NCBI GenBank assembly: GCA_943367715.1
Contig: CALRJY020000029.1
Location: forward strand, 1-64,000
Length of the DNA: 64,000 nt
Source of the DNA: JAEYXS01 sp943367715
GTDB taxonomy: Bacteria > Verrucomicrobiota > Verrucomicrobiia > Limisphaerales > JAEYXS01
Direction: 5' to 3'
Below are positions 17,201 to 25,100 of this stretch, in pieces (the stretch's first letter is position 1; each line of letters begins with the position of its first letter). A program made the position numbers and the translations under genes. The notes beneath the pieces are model-generated. The model did not search any database, had not been told where the DNA came from, and saw only the letters and a program-made list of their open reading frames with translations.

Positions 17201-19167
17201 CGACGTGGACCCCGAGTGGAAACAATGGATCTTGGCGTTCCGTCGCCTCCTCCACCGATGGGTCCAAACTCGTCGCTGCCGGTCCCGGCCTGATTTATAC
17301 TTCGACCGATTCTGGGGTGACTTGGACGGCTCGTGACAGCAGCAGAAATTGGTGGGCGGTCACTTCCTCAGCCGATGGTGCCAAACTCGCCGCGGTAGTC
17401 CTTACCGGTCAGATCTACATTTCGACTGATTCCGGCGGGACTTGGACACCGGTCGAAAGCACCCGCGAGTGGCGGGCAGTGGCCTCATCTGCGGACGGCT
17501 CCAAGCTGGCAGCCGCAGTCTTTGCCGGTCAGATTTACACCTTATCAGGCTCCTTTGTCTGGACTGGTGGCCCGGGGACTTCCACGACGCTCCAATATCT
17601 GGGTAACGGAACTTGGCTGCCGTTGAAAGAATCCCAACTTGCCGGGGATGGTTCCCAATTGACCGGTTTGCCCGCCGCAAACCTCACTGGCACCGTTCCA
17701 TCCGCTTCCTTGGGCGGCACCTATTCCAGTGCGGTCACGTTCAGCAGTTCCGGCAATTCATTCACTGGTAATGGCGCAGGATTGACCAGCCTGAACGCCA
17801 CCAACCTCACCGGCTCGGTTCAGAGCGCAAATCTGGCCGGCACGTATGCTGGCACGGTGACCTTCAACAATGCCGCGAACAGCTTCACCGGCAGCAGTTT
17901 TTCGGGAGGCACTTTCTCTGGCACCACCTTTACCGGCACCGCTTTTACCGGCACCACCTTCACCGGCAACGGCGCCCTCCCGTGGTCGGTCGTTTCCGCC
18001 ACATCGGTCACCGCATCTTCTGGTCGTGGTTACGTGCTCGCCAATGATACGATGAGCACCATCACCTTGCCGGCTTCACCCAATGTAGGCGAGATCGTCC
18101 GCATCACCGGCACCGGCACCAACGGTTACCTCATCGCCCAAAACGCTGGACAATCCATCCGCACGCGTTTCTTACCCACCTATGTGGTCGGCAACACCTG
18201 GACCGCGCGCGATTCCAGCCGCCTTTGGTCAGGCGTGGCTTCCTCTACTGATGGCACCAAACTGGTAGCCGTCGTGAACAATGGCCAGATCTACACCTCA
18301 TCCAACTCCGGCTCCACCTGGACTGCTCGCGATTCAGTCCGTTTGTGGTCCGGCGTCGCTTCCTCCGCCTCCGGCACCAAACTGGTCGCGATCGTTACTG
18401 GTGGTCAGATCTACACCTCGTCCAATTCCGGTTCCACCTGGACCGCCCGTGACAGCGCCCGCGAATGGTTCGCCGTGGCCTCCTCTGCGGATGGCACCAA
18501 GCTGGTCGCCGCCGTGCGCAACGGCCTGATCTACACCTCCACGGATTCCGGGGCCACTTGGACCGTCCGGAACGGCTCTGGCTCGCGCGACTGGCGTTGC
18601 ATCGCCTCCTCTGCCGACGGCACCAAACTGGTGGCGGGCGTCAACAGCGGCCAGCTCTACACCTCCACGGACTCCGGGGTTACATGGACCGCCCGGGCGA
18701 CCGCACTATCATGGCGTTCGATCGCCTCCTCGGAAGATGGTACCAAGCTCCTTGCGAGCGCCGGCAACCAGGTCTATCGCTCCGCCGATTCCGGGGTCAC
18801 ATGGACGCTGCATACCAGCGTCCAAGGTGATATCGTCACCACCTCAGCTGATGGGTCCAAGCTCGTAGCCTACAGCAACAACGGCCAAGGTTATTTCTCC
18901 AGCAATTCCGGCGGCACCTGGATCAACCGCTCCGGTCCCGATTTGGATTACCTCGTTTCCTCGGCGGACGGCTTGAAACTGTTGGGCGCGAAGGTTAGTG
19001 GCACCCTCCAGACGTCCACCTTGGAAAGCGTCACCTCACCCACCAGCACCACTACCGGCACCGGCGGTTACCTCATCGGCGACGCTGAATCCACCGTGGA
19101 ACTCCAATACATTGGCAGCGGAAAATTCCTGCCGCTGAGCTTCCAAGGCGTCTTCTTCGTGAACTGA
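11203..19167 (+). CDS. Giant secreted collagen-like / beta-propeller surface protein
   Basis: A 2654-residue protein with a signal peptide (to about FTSMGFAQ, residue 31; an ATG at 11215 is an equally good start). Residues about 36-140 form an exported domain starting YQGRLTDNGLPANGTYEFRF. Residues about 143-575 alternate collagen-like Gly-X-Y blocks (GPTGPQGPQGLPG) with four 50-residue modules resembling carbohydrate-binding family 5/12 (W..A..Y...D...Y.GSAW.A.....P.....WTLL). The rest repeats a linker with FTGNGAGLTNL and FSGAV.ITNA sequences and four BNR/photosystem-like beta-propellers (about 697-970, 1273-1550, 1843-2117, 2330-2606). These are built from 40-residue units SVASSADGTKLVA...IYTSTDSG.TW. 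It probably functions as a cell-surface fibre or adhesin. The next gene starts 9 bp later. Confidence 0.75.
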   Translation: MTHIMQNRPLAFVRLLLVLAFAFFTSMGFAQTPVTAFTYQGRLTDNGLPANGTYEFRFTLYNALTVGAQIGNVVTAAPVTVTDGVFTLPLDFGASAFDGQGRWLEIGVRTNGATGSHSVLNPRQAITAAPFALYALNGTPGPTGPQGPQGLPGIQGFVGPQGPTGLQGLAGPTGNPGEQGPAGSVGPQGPQGQTGATGSQGIQGVQGLTGLQGPKGLRWLGAWDLATVYLMDDAILYQGSAWFAKRINLNVLPVEGDDWTLLASKGTDGPAGPTGEAGPQGVMGPQGPAGQQGIQGIQGITGTTGSQGPAGLKGVNWLGPWNSATAYTTDAAVFFNGSAWIAKRANLNVSPAESADWTLLAQKGDTGLQGIQGLQGIQGLIGPQGPIGPMGNPGATGSTGPQGPAGPQGIRGLLFRGAWASVTTYAAYDVTTYNGSAWIALQGNQNIAPVEGVNWTTLAQKGEPGEGSSSIGPTGPQGPAGMTFRSAWNSATAYVANDAVSYNGSAWLAKRPNIAIIPLEGNDWTLLSAKGDAGTQGPQGLAGAAGAQGPMGLQGVQGPAGPQGLPGTTTADGLTSGTLADVRLSANVPLMNGVNIFSAANRFSGAVEITNANNILNGTFTGNGAGLTNLPGQWTVVAGTQQTAVPNRSYVLTNSALSTVNLPTSAKVGDTVTLSGTGANGWRAVTISSSPGEVWVPRDSDRPWYSIASSADGSKLVAAAFFDQIYVSTDSGVTWQAKDTARQWESVASSADGTKLVAVVLDGFIYTSADSGESWQPKSSFRGWRSVASSADGTKLVAVVQDGQIYTSTDSGESWQPKDSIRGWRSVASSADGSKLVAGVYGGQIYISTDSGVTWQAKDSPRNWISIASSADGTKLVAVVNGGQIYISSDSGVTWQAKDSPRNWWSVASSADGSKLVAVVNGGQIYISTDFGETWQPRDSTRSWRSAASSADGSKLVAGEIYGRIYTSIPETVISTGGPGNSSTLQYQGGGLWQPLKEAQLAGDGFQLTRLNATNLVGQIPTASLSGTYTGAVTFSNSANSFTGNGAGLTNLNATNLASGTVNDARLSTNIARLNATNIFTGTNRFSGAVILTNAANTIAGNGFALTSLNATNLTGTIHDLRLSPNVALRDAANVLSGANRFSGTVILTNAANTIAGNGFALTSLNTTNLTGTIHDLRLSANVALRNANNVFTGANQINGTFTGNGAGLTNLPGQWTVVAGTQQTAEPNRSYLLTNATSTTVILPASAQVGDVVTVAGSGLGGWTVQANTTRSPWVEQSNYRNWQSVAASADGSKLVAGAQDGLFISVDGGHTWAGKNPGGAGGAIKSVAISADGNILLVADSSQIHSSRDGGATWLTPEGGATWKSVAMSSDGSKMIALAGNGTWFSTDSGVTWELSRSNAPAGEDVAMSSDGSHIAVATGGNYVITSVDFGYTWTARLVNAESLAIASSADGTKLVTAGSSGIFISTNAGATWTQRLNLSVAWKSVASSANGTKLVAVHNGGKIYTSNDSGLTWIAEETVRLWSDCAMSADGNRLFAVVADTGGAICISAIDGASFSGAAGGSIRLQNVGAGLWQAVGETQVAPGSVGNAQITSLDAAKLTGIVPDSRLTANVALRNADNIFSSSNRFSGAVTITNADNLVNGTFTGNGAGLTGLNAANLTTGILADARLSANVSRLDGTNVFTGTNRFSGAVTITNANNLVNGTFTGNGAGLTGMNAANLTTGSLADARLSANVSRLDGTNVFTGTNRFSGAVTITNANNIVNGTFTGDGAGLTNLPGQQWLTVAGTAQTAQPNRSYVLTNSALSTVTLPTSANVGDTVSVFGTGTGGWRALASGSTSWTTRESSRNWQALASSADGNKLVAGVSNGQIYTSTDAGVTWTPRDSDRDWRTVASSADGSKLVAAVNGGLIYTSTDSGATWTPRESNKNWWSVASSADGTKLAAAVQGGQIYTSIDSGITWTPRESNRTWNSVASSADGSKLVAAVNGGLIYTSTDSGTTWTPSGNNGSWRSVASSTDGSKLVAAGPGLIYTSTDSGVTWTARDSSRNWWAVTSSADGAKLAAVVLTGQIYISTDSGGTWTPVESTREWRAVASSADGSKLAAAVFAGQIYTLSGSFVWTGGPGTSTTLQYLGNGTWLPLKESQLAGDGSQLTGLPAANLTGTVPSASLGGTYSSAVTFSSSGNSFTGNGAGLTSLNATNLTGSVQSANLAGTYAGTVTFNNAANSFTGSSFSGGTFSGTTFTGTAFTGTTFTGNGALPWSVVSATSVTASSGRGYVLANDTMSTITLPASPNVGEIVRITGTGTNGYLIAQNAGQSIRTRFLPTYVVGNTWTARDSSRLWSGVASSTDGTKLVAVVNNGQIYTSSNSGSTWTARDSVRLWSGVASSASGTKLVAIVTGGQIYTSSNSGSTWTARDSAREWFAVASSADGTKLVAAVRNGLIYTSTDSGATWTVRNGSGSRDWRCIASSADGTKLVAGVNSGQLYTSTDSGVTWTARATALSWRSIASSEDGTKLLASAGNQVYRSADSGVTWTLHTSVQGDIVTTSADGSKLVAYSNNGQGYFSSNSGGTWINRSGPDLDYLVSSADGLKLLGAKVSGTLQTSTLESVTSPTSTTTGTGGYLIGDAESTVELQYIGSGKFLPLSFQGVFFVN
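13310..14110 (+). repeat. 120-bp tandem repeats, first propeller
   Basis: Seven tandem units start at almost exactly 120-bp spacing (copies of GCCTCCTC.GC.GATGG near 13325, 13445, 13565, 13685, 13805, 13925 and 14045). They are highly similar at the DNA level, including synonymous positions, which points to recent duplication or gene conversion. Seven 40-residue units fit a seven-bladed propeller. Confidence 0.75.
16740..17550 (+). repeat. 120-bp tandem repeats, third propeller
   Basis: A second array in the same gene with 117-120 bp spacing and the same SSADG.KLVAAV.GG.IYTSTDSG unit. Individual units (for example near 16882 and 17122) are nearly identical over long stretches. A related array with the same period runs from about 18190 to 18700. 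The protein is therefore likely to vary in repeat number between strains. Confidence 0.7.
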
Positions 19168-19176
19168 GATAACGTC

Positions 19177-19653
19177 ATGAAAATCACTCTGTTTAAACAG
19201 CACGGTCTCATTTCCTGGCTTGGGGTCATCCTGTTCCTGCTCTTGGCATCAGCCGCCCAAGCTCAGTCTTATGCCATCGATAATCCCACCATCAGCAATG
19301 GCGGCGGCACCAGCAGCAACAGCCAATACACCCTGAGCGGCACCATCGGCCAACCTGCGAGCGACTCCGCGAACAGCAGCGGATACGGCCTCGCCACCGG
19401 TTTCTGGAGCGCCGTCATCCCGCTGAACACGCCCGATGCCCCTTTGCTCACCATCACTAGAATCGGCGGCAACATCATGCTCTCCTGGTCCGCATCCGCT
19501 GGAGTTTTCAAACTCGAAGAGACCACCGACCTAAACGCACCAATCATCTGGACATTATCCAAAGCCACCATCGTGACCGAAAACGAAGTCAGCACCGCCA
19601 CCCTGCCAAACAACGGTGGCCTGCGTTTCTTCCGCCTGTCCCAGACCAAGTAA
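19177..19653 (+). CDS. Small secreted protein after the giant gene
   Basis: The 158-residue product has a clear signal peptide (KQHGLISWLGVILFLLLASAAQAQ, cleavage near residue 30). The mature part begins SYAIDNPTISNGGGTSSNSQY followed by TLSGTIGQPASDSANSSGYGLATGFWS, a short beta-rich motif that recurs in exported proteins of Verrucomicrobia. A C-terminal half (LLTITRIGGNIMLSWSASAGVFKLEETTDL) looks like a fibronectin/Ig-type fold. Nine bases separate it from the giant gene, so the two are almost certainly co-transcribed and it may be an accessory surface component. I cannot assign a biochemical role. Confidence 0.6.
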   Translation: MKITLFKQHGLISWLGVILFLLLASAAQAQSYAIDNPTISNGGGTSSNSQYTLSGTIGQPASDSANSSGYGLATGFWSAVIPLNTPDAPLLTITRIGGNIMLSWSASAGVFKLEETTDLNAPIIWTLSKATIVTENEVSTATLPNNGGLRFFRLSQTK

Positions 19654-19702
19654 GACCATTAAAGGACAATTAAATTCATCGCAAGATTCTGACACAGAAC
19701 GT

Positions 19703-20168
19703 TTAGCACTGTTGGGTATTGCACAGCGAGAAATAAAGGCCAAACGCACCCCCGATGACGGAATGGCTCAGCATCGGAAGACCGCTCCAAAAGTGATTGC
19801 GACGTTTGGGGATCACCTGAAGAATTACAGAATGACGAAAGGGCTTACACAGCGACAAGTTGCTGCAACCACTGACATTCCGCGCTTACGTCTGCAAGAA
19901 ATTGAACGCAACGAACGGCTTCCAACCCGCGAAGACTGGAGGAAACTCACCAGCATTGTTGGAAAAGATTCTGTCACGCCATGAATAGACCCAACAGCAG
20001 GTTGCATTGTTGGGCATTACACACTTGCAAAACCGTGCTTCTGCCTGCCTGACAAAAGGAACCAGTCCCAAATTGCGGCCTTTTGGAAATCAGACTAAAA
20101 TCGTCCACCACAGAGCTATTCAATAGCAGCTATACAAACATGGCCGCTTGTCTTGTTGCTTTTTCAGA
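19703..20168 (+). repeat. XRE-carrying repeat element, copy B
   Basis: Second copy of the element at 5788-6490. The head 19703-19734 is identical, the small XRE gene diverges, GTTGGGCATTACAC recurs at 20009-20022, and the 3' block is 20040-20168. Just before the head lies GCAAGATTCTG..CAGAACGT, which recurs at about 35330-35348. Copy B also has a perfect hairpin, CCCAACA (19990-19996) against TGTTGGG (20008-20014), just after the gene. Confidence 0.65.
19763..19984 (+). CDS. Small XRE-family HTH protein (copy B)
   Basis: The first ATG past the conserved repeat head is at 19763 and gives 73 residues. The helix-turn-helix spans about 14-52 (FGDHLKNYRMTKGLTQRQVA, then TTDIPRLRLQEIERNERLP). It keeps the same key positions as the copy at 5848, including the unusual DIPRLR.QE turn. 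The gene lies between the rightward giant-protein operon and the end of the leftward TpsB gene. It is probably a DNA-binding regulator; its targets are unknown. Confidence 0.6.
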   Translation: MAQHRKTAPKVIATFGDHLKNYRMTKGLTQRQVAATTDIPRLRLQEIERNERLPTREDWRKLTSIVGKDSVTP

Positions 20169-20352
20169 CATGATGCGCAGTCCAGGTCAATCCCTGGCAT
20201 TATTTAGGCGTTGGGACATAAAAATCTTTCTTAACGCCATTAATTCCAACTGATGATTCCTCTTGTCGGGTATTACATCATTAAGAACTGGTTAGAATTA
20301 CCGCAGTTGAACTTCTCCATCAGGGGGCAGAGCGCCAAGAAACAAGTGTTCT
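20023..20352. other. Gap between XRE copy B and tpsB-like gene
   Basis: Contains the conserved 3' block of the repeat element (20040-20168) and then about 180 bp with no gene. A third related string, GTCGGGTATTACATC, occurs near 20265 and resembles the GTTGGGCATTACAC ends. No terminator with a good T-run was found for the leftward TpsB gene. Confidence 0.4.
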
Positions 20353-22086
20353 TCAAAACCCCAACTGCACCGCGAGGTGTGCCCGGGAGTTATCGCCGCT
20401 GCGGCTCGCTTGGGAATCGCGAAGCTGCCAGCCGTAGGCGAAGTTAACGCTTAGATTCTGTCGAACGTTGTAGCGCCAGCCCACGCCCACGCTATGCAGA
20501 TCCGTATAATGGCGTTCACCCACCAAGCGGTCGGTATTCCACAAAACTGTGAAATCTTGGAAGCCATAGAACTGCAACGAATCGATGCCCTTGCCCAAGC
20601 CCAGAAGGTCCACCAAGGATATGCTCGGCAGCGCGAGTTCATGGCTGAACAAGATGCCGTTATCACCGTAGGTCTCGCCTTCTTCGTAACCACGGACACT
20701 GCCGCTGCCACCGCCAGACATCTGCTCGCTGCCCAACAGATTGCCCGAGGCGGTTTGGAATTGCCCGCGGGCAGACCAGTTCAATCCTAACGGCAACCGG
20801 GTCTGGCGGCTCGCATTCAATTGCAGATACGCATACTTCGCCTCGGCACCGGAACGGCTGATGTTTAAGAAAGCGTCTTCGTTGCGACTCGTAACCCCTC
20901 CCGGACTTAGGAAGACATTCAGCCCGAAATCAGTCCGCCCCCACTTGTCTTTCATGCTGACGTCGTAAGAGACGGCCAGTTGCGCGATGTGCGTCAGGTT
21001 GTCGGTCACCGGGATTGTCGCAAAAAGCACGTTGTTATCGCTCGCTTTGAAATCGAAGCCGAACGAGAAATTTTGCGTGATGCTTGGACTCAGGCGGGGC
21101 AAAGGAATGTCATAACGCAAACCAACCTGCCACGAGAGGCCGTGGAGCGTGAGCGGCGCGAGGACCCGGCCTTCCAGCTCAGAGTAAGCTCCCGTGACCC
21201 GCAGGCTATGCCGCCAAGGCAGGTCTATGGCGTAACTGCCCGAGTGGGACAGCGATGTCTCGAAGTCCGGGCTCGTGGTGAATTGATAACTCATCTGATG
21301 ACCGAGACCGAAAGCGTTGCCCCAAGCAAAACCAGTGGTGAGCCGGTCTTCCGCACTGACCTCCGTTCCGGTGTTATTGTAACCGACATTCGCTCGGAAT
21401 GGCAGGCGCTCATTGACGCGCAGATTCAGGTCGGTCGTGCCGGAGCGTCCACCCGGCTGCGCCACGACGGTGGCGTTGCGGAACGGGTTGCGGTTAAGCC
21501 AGTCGATGTCTTTCTTGAGTTGGGCGGCATTGATCGCCTCGCCGGGCTTTTGCGTGATGGCGGACCGGTAGAGCCGCTCGCTGAAATACTTGGCGCCCTC
21601 CACCTTGATGCTGTCCCCCGCCTTGCCAGCCATCACCACCACTTGCACCGTGCCGCCGGTGATGTCCTGTTGTGGCAGGTAAACCGTGAAGAACGGATAG
21701 CCGCTGGCTTCCAGAAACGTGCGCGTCGCGAAGGTGATGCGCTGCAACGATTCAAACGAAGCGGGCCGGTCGAGGAACGGCTGCATCACCAGCGGAAACT
21801 GGGGCGCCTGGAGCAATGGAACCAGAGAAACATCCATCCCGACCAACGCCACGCCGTTGGTGATCACTTGCTCATGCAGGCTGAGGAATTTGATGCCGGT
21901 CAATTTCTGAAGCAGCACTTTCTCCCCCTCCTGCGCGCCGAAGTGAGTGATGGTTGGCACCGCGTTGGTCGTCGCGGGCACCAGCTTGGGCACGGCGGGC
22001 GGCAAGACCTTCTCGAGTTGCTGGGCGGAAAGCTGTGCCACGGGCAGCAGCAGTGCCAGCCACAAGATATTTGAAAAGCGGGTCAT
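20353..22086 (-). CDS. TpsB-type outer-membrane transporter (ShlB/FhaC family)
   Basis: The ATG at 22086 is preferred over a GTG at 22110, because it gives a normal signal peptide (MTRFSNILWLALLLPVAQLSAQ); length 577. A POTRA-containing periplasmic region (about 60-215) includes LEASGYPFFTVYLPQQDITGGTVQVVVMAG and the second POTRA-like ...IDWLNRNPFRNATVV. The remainder alternates aromatic/polar residues in the manner of a 16-stranded barrel and ends in a C-terminal phenylalanine (HLAVQLGF), as expected for BAM-assembled porins. In two-partner secretion this protein exports the TpsA partner, which is encoded directly upstream with 26 bp between the genes. Confidence 0.85.
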   Translation of the reverse strand: MTRFSNILWLALLLPVAQLSAQQLEKVLPPAVPKLVPATTNAVPTITHFGAQEGEKVLLQKLTGIKFLSLHEQVITNGVALVGMDVSLVPLLQAPQFPLVMQPFLDRPASFESLQRITFATRTFLEASGYPFFTVYLPQQDITGGTVQVVVMAGKAGDSIKVEGAKYFSERLYRSAITQKPGEAINAAQLKKDIDWLNRNPFRNATVVAQPGGRSGTTDLNLRVNERLPFRANVGYNNTGTEVSAEDRLTTGFAWGNAFGLGHQMSYQFTTSPDFETSLSHSGSYAIDLPWRHSLRVTGAYSELEGRVLAPLTLHGLSWQVGLRYDIPLPRLSPSITQNFSFGFDFKASDNNVLFATIPVTDNLTHIAQLAVSYDVSMKDKWGRTDFGLNVFLSPGGVTSRNEDAFLNISRSGAEAKYAYLQLNASRQTRLPLGLNWSARGQFQTASGNLLGSEQMSGGGSGSVRGYEEGETYGDNGILFSHELALPSISLVDLLGLGKGIDSLQFYGFQDFTVLWNTDRLVGERHYTDLHSVGVGWRYNVRQNLSVNFAYGWQLRDSQASRSGDNSRAHLAVQLGF

Positions 22087-22112
22087 GGATTTCAATGGTA
22101 TGAACGTCACAA

Positions 22113-25100
22113 TTAGAGGGCCCCGCCGGACATGAAGCTGAGGAAACCGCTGGTGAAAGCCGCTTGGTCATCGACGTCATTCAGATCCAGCGAAACTCCG
22201 GCGGGCGCGGCGACAGCGAGGGACTGGGCAGCCGCAATGGAAGCCTTGATCTCGGGCTGCTTGGCGAGCTGAACGGCGGCGATGGTGATCGTGGCCACCG
22301 CCAAGGCGGCCACCAGCGCAGGTGCCACGACAGCCATCCCAATTCCAGAGACCGCGCCCGCGCCGGATGTCGTCGTTGCGGTAATTGCCGCTCCTATTGT
22401 GGTGCTGGCCGTGAACCCCAATGAAGCTCCCGACAATGCTCCACCCGTCGCTACCGCTGAAGTAATCGCACTCACAGGCACGGCGCACATGAGCGCTCCG
22501 ACCGTAGCTCCGGCACCGAGACTGGTGCCGATGACGATGGCCGCGTCCTTGGCATAGCTGACTTTTACCTGATGCGCGAAGTTGGGCACGAGGTTCATGT
22601 CACCCGGGTTGACTATTTGGGGAATGCTCGGGTCCGGCCCGGCCAGCCATTCGTCGTAGAGTCTCACGACCTCCTGGGCTTGGTCGATTTTGACTTGTTT
22701 CGCCTTGATGGTGGCCTCCTGGATGATGAAGGCCAATTCGGGAGGCTGCTGGTCGGCCGGCAGCTTGGCATACTTGATTACCACTTCGCTCAACCTGCCC
22801 ATCAGCATCGTTTGCCGGGTGGGATCGTCGTTAAACCCGCTGAGAAAACTGCTTATGCCGTCCTTGAAGTAGAGGTCCAGGGTCACCGTGTCACCGGCGG
22901 AAATAAGCTGGGCCATCAATGTCTGCGCGGCTTGCTCCAGATACGGCTGCATGGCTGGGGCCTTGAACGCCTCCGGCATCTTGAACGGCGTCGCCGGCGG
23001 CGTGGTGGTGACCTCCAAATGGGCCTTGGATTCCGCGATCGCCTCCATCTCCCGCGCCGCCAAGGTGGCGGCATTGGGGATGATGACTTCCAGCCTGCCT
23101 CCGCTCACGTAGGTCACCGCGTAGTTGGGATTTTCGTTATAACCGGAAACGGTGATCGTCTTCCGGCTCACCAACGTGCCACCGGTGACAAAGTCGACGG
23201 GAATCAAAAACGTCGTGTCGGGATCCAGCACCACCGGCGGCACGGGCGCGGGGTCCTTGGCGAAAATAAGGAACTTCGTGGCGAGCCCGCTGAGGCCGCC
23301 CGCGGTGTTGGGTGCCTTGAGTATGTTTCCGTCGGCATCCACCTCCATGGCGGAAAGGTTGGCGGCCGCAAACGGATTCGCGATCGGGTGGTCCGTCAAC
23401 GCGGAAACCGGCCGGACTTCCGGACGGAACGACGCTGCATCATCCACCGTGCCATACGTCAGGTTCGGCAACACATCGGCCATCGTAAGACCCGTCGGCA
23501 GATTGCCGACTACCGCGCTGAAACCCGGGACCGTCGCGCCTTCATCCACCTTAATGCTGTCCACGTAGATAGTGAGATTGCGCGGTACAATCGTGGCCAA
23601 GTTTCCGCGCAGGGTGATGTCGTAATTGTGCGAGTCCAAAATCCGGGGGAACAACGGATACGCCCCGATGTCTGCGGCCAGCGCCGGCGTCTTGTCGATC
23701 CAACTGATGACATCCGCCAGGGTGTCGAAACTCGCCAGGCCCATGCCGCCGATCGTGGTCACGACTTCCGGGTTGGCATCGTAGTAGAAGCGGGTGAAGC
23801 CTTGGACATCGAGGCTGATGGGACGAGGATTCACCGTCAGGGTGCCGGGCTGGAGCGTGACCGCGTAATTGGGGTTCGGGACCGTCGGTCCCGTGATTGC
23901 GATCGGATAACCGCCCACAGTGGAGGTCAGCTCGGCCGTGGTCGAGACACCAACCCCGGCCAGCAAAGTCGCGGCGTTGTCGAACGAGGCCACGCCGGAA
24001 CCCCCAACCGAATAGGAAAGCGAGGGATTGTTCTCCCCAAAAATCTTCGAGGCATCATTCCCGATGAGGGTGATTGGGCGGGGATTCACCCGCATGGTGC
24101 CGCTCACCAGGGTGATCTGGTAATTGGGGCTCTGGCTCGTGGCCAGGATGTCATACGTGCCGACGAGTTGTTGCAGCGATGCCTCGCTGTTGAGCGTCAC
24201 GATGCTCGCAGGCGTCTCGCCAAACTTCAGGCCCACCACTGATTGCAGTGCAGTGGCCGGATTCGGGTCGCCATAGAAGCGGGTCGTGTTGGCGGCGGTC
24301 ACGTTGAGCGGAGCGGGCAGGATGCGCAGGCTCCCCTCCACTGAATTGACCTGATAATTCGGACTGATGCTGGTGGCGGTGAACGGATAGGAACCCACTC
24401 CCGATTGCAGCGTGGCAGAATTTCCGCGGCTGACGACGGAGGCAAACGTTTCACCGAACTTCAGGCCGGTGATCGTCTCGAACGCTGGCGTGGGATTCGC
24501 ATCGCCATAAATGCGGTCCGCATTAAACAACCGCACGTTCAATTGCGCCGGGGTGATTTGCAGCGCGCCGGGAGTCACCGCGCTCAGGAAGTAATTCGGG
24601 TTGATGCCCGTGGCGGTGATGGGATACGAACCCACGCTGGATTGCAACGTAGCGGAGTGGATGATCTGGACCGCCGTGTTCCCAGCTTCGCCGAACTTGA
24701 AGCCCGTGACCGTCAGCGGCGCGGTAGTGGGATTCGCGTCACCATAGCCGCGGCTCGTGTTCCCTACGGTCACATTCAGCGGCGCCGGAAAGATCTGCAA
24801 GTTGCCGGGCGTGACGCTGTTGATCTGGTAGTTGGCGCTGTTACCCACGGCAGAAATGCTGTAGGTGCCCACGGGCGCTTGCGCCGTGGCGGAATGCGTG
24901 AGCGTGACCTGCGCGGCGGCGGTGTCGGAGAGCTTCAAACCGGTGGCGCTTACCGATACGCCAGGATTCGCATCACCATAAAGCCGGGTGCCGTTGCCCA
25001 CCGTTACATTGAGGATGGCCGGGAGAATTTGCAGGCTGCCTGCCACGCTGTTGACGATCGTATAGTTTGGGCTCGTGATGGCACCCGCCAGATTGTAGGT

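Noticed and set aside
22572..24242. Rightward 556-codon open frame opposite the TpsA gene (also 20980-22074, 24405-25112, 25623-26378).
   Set aside because: They lie entirely antisense to the MBG-repeat and TpsB genes, are rich in His/Arg/Gly and have no motifs. Repetitive GC-rich DNA opens such frames.
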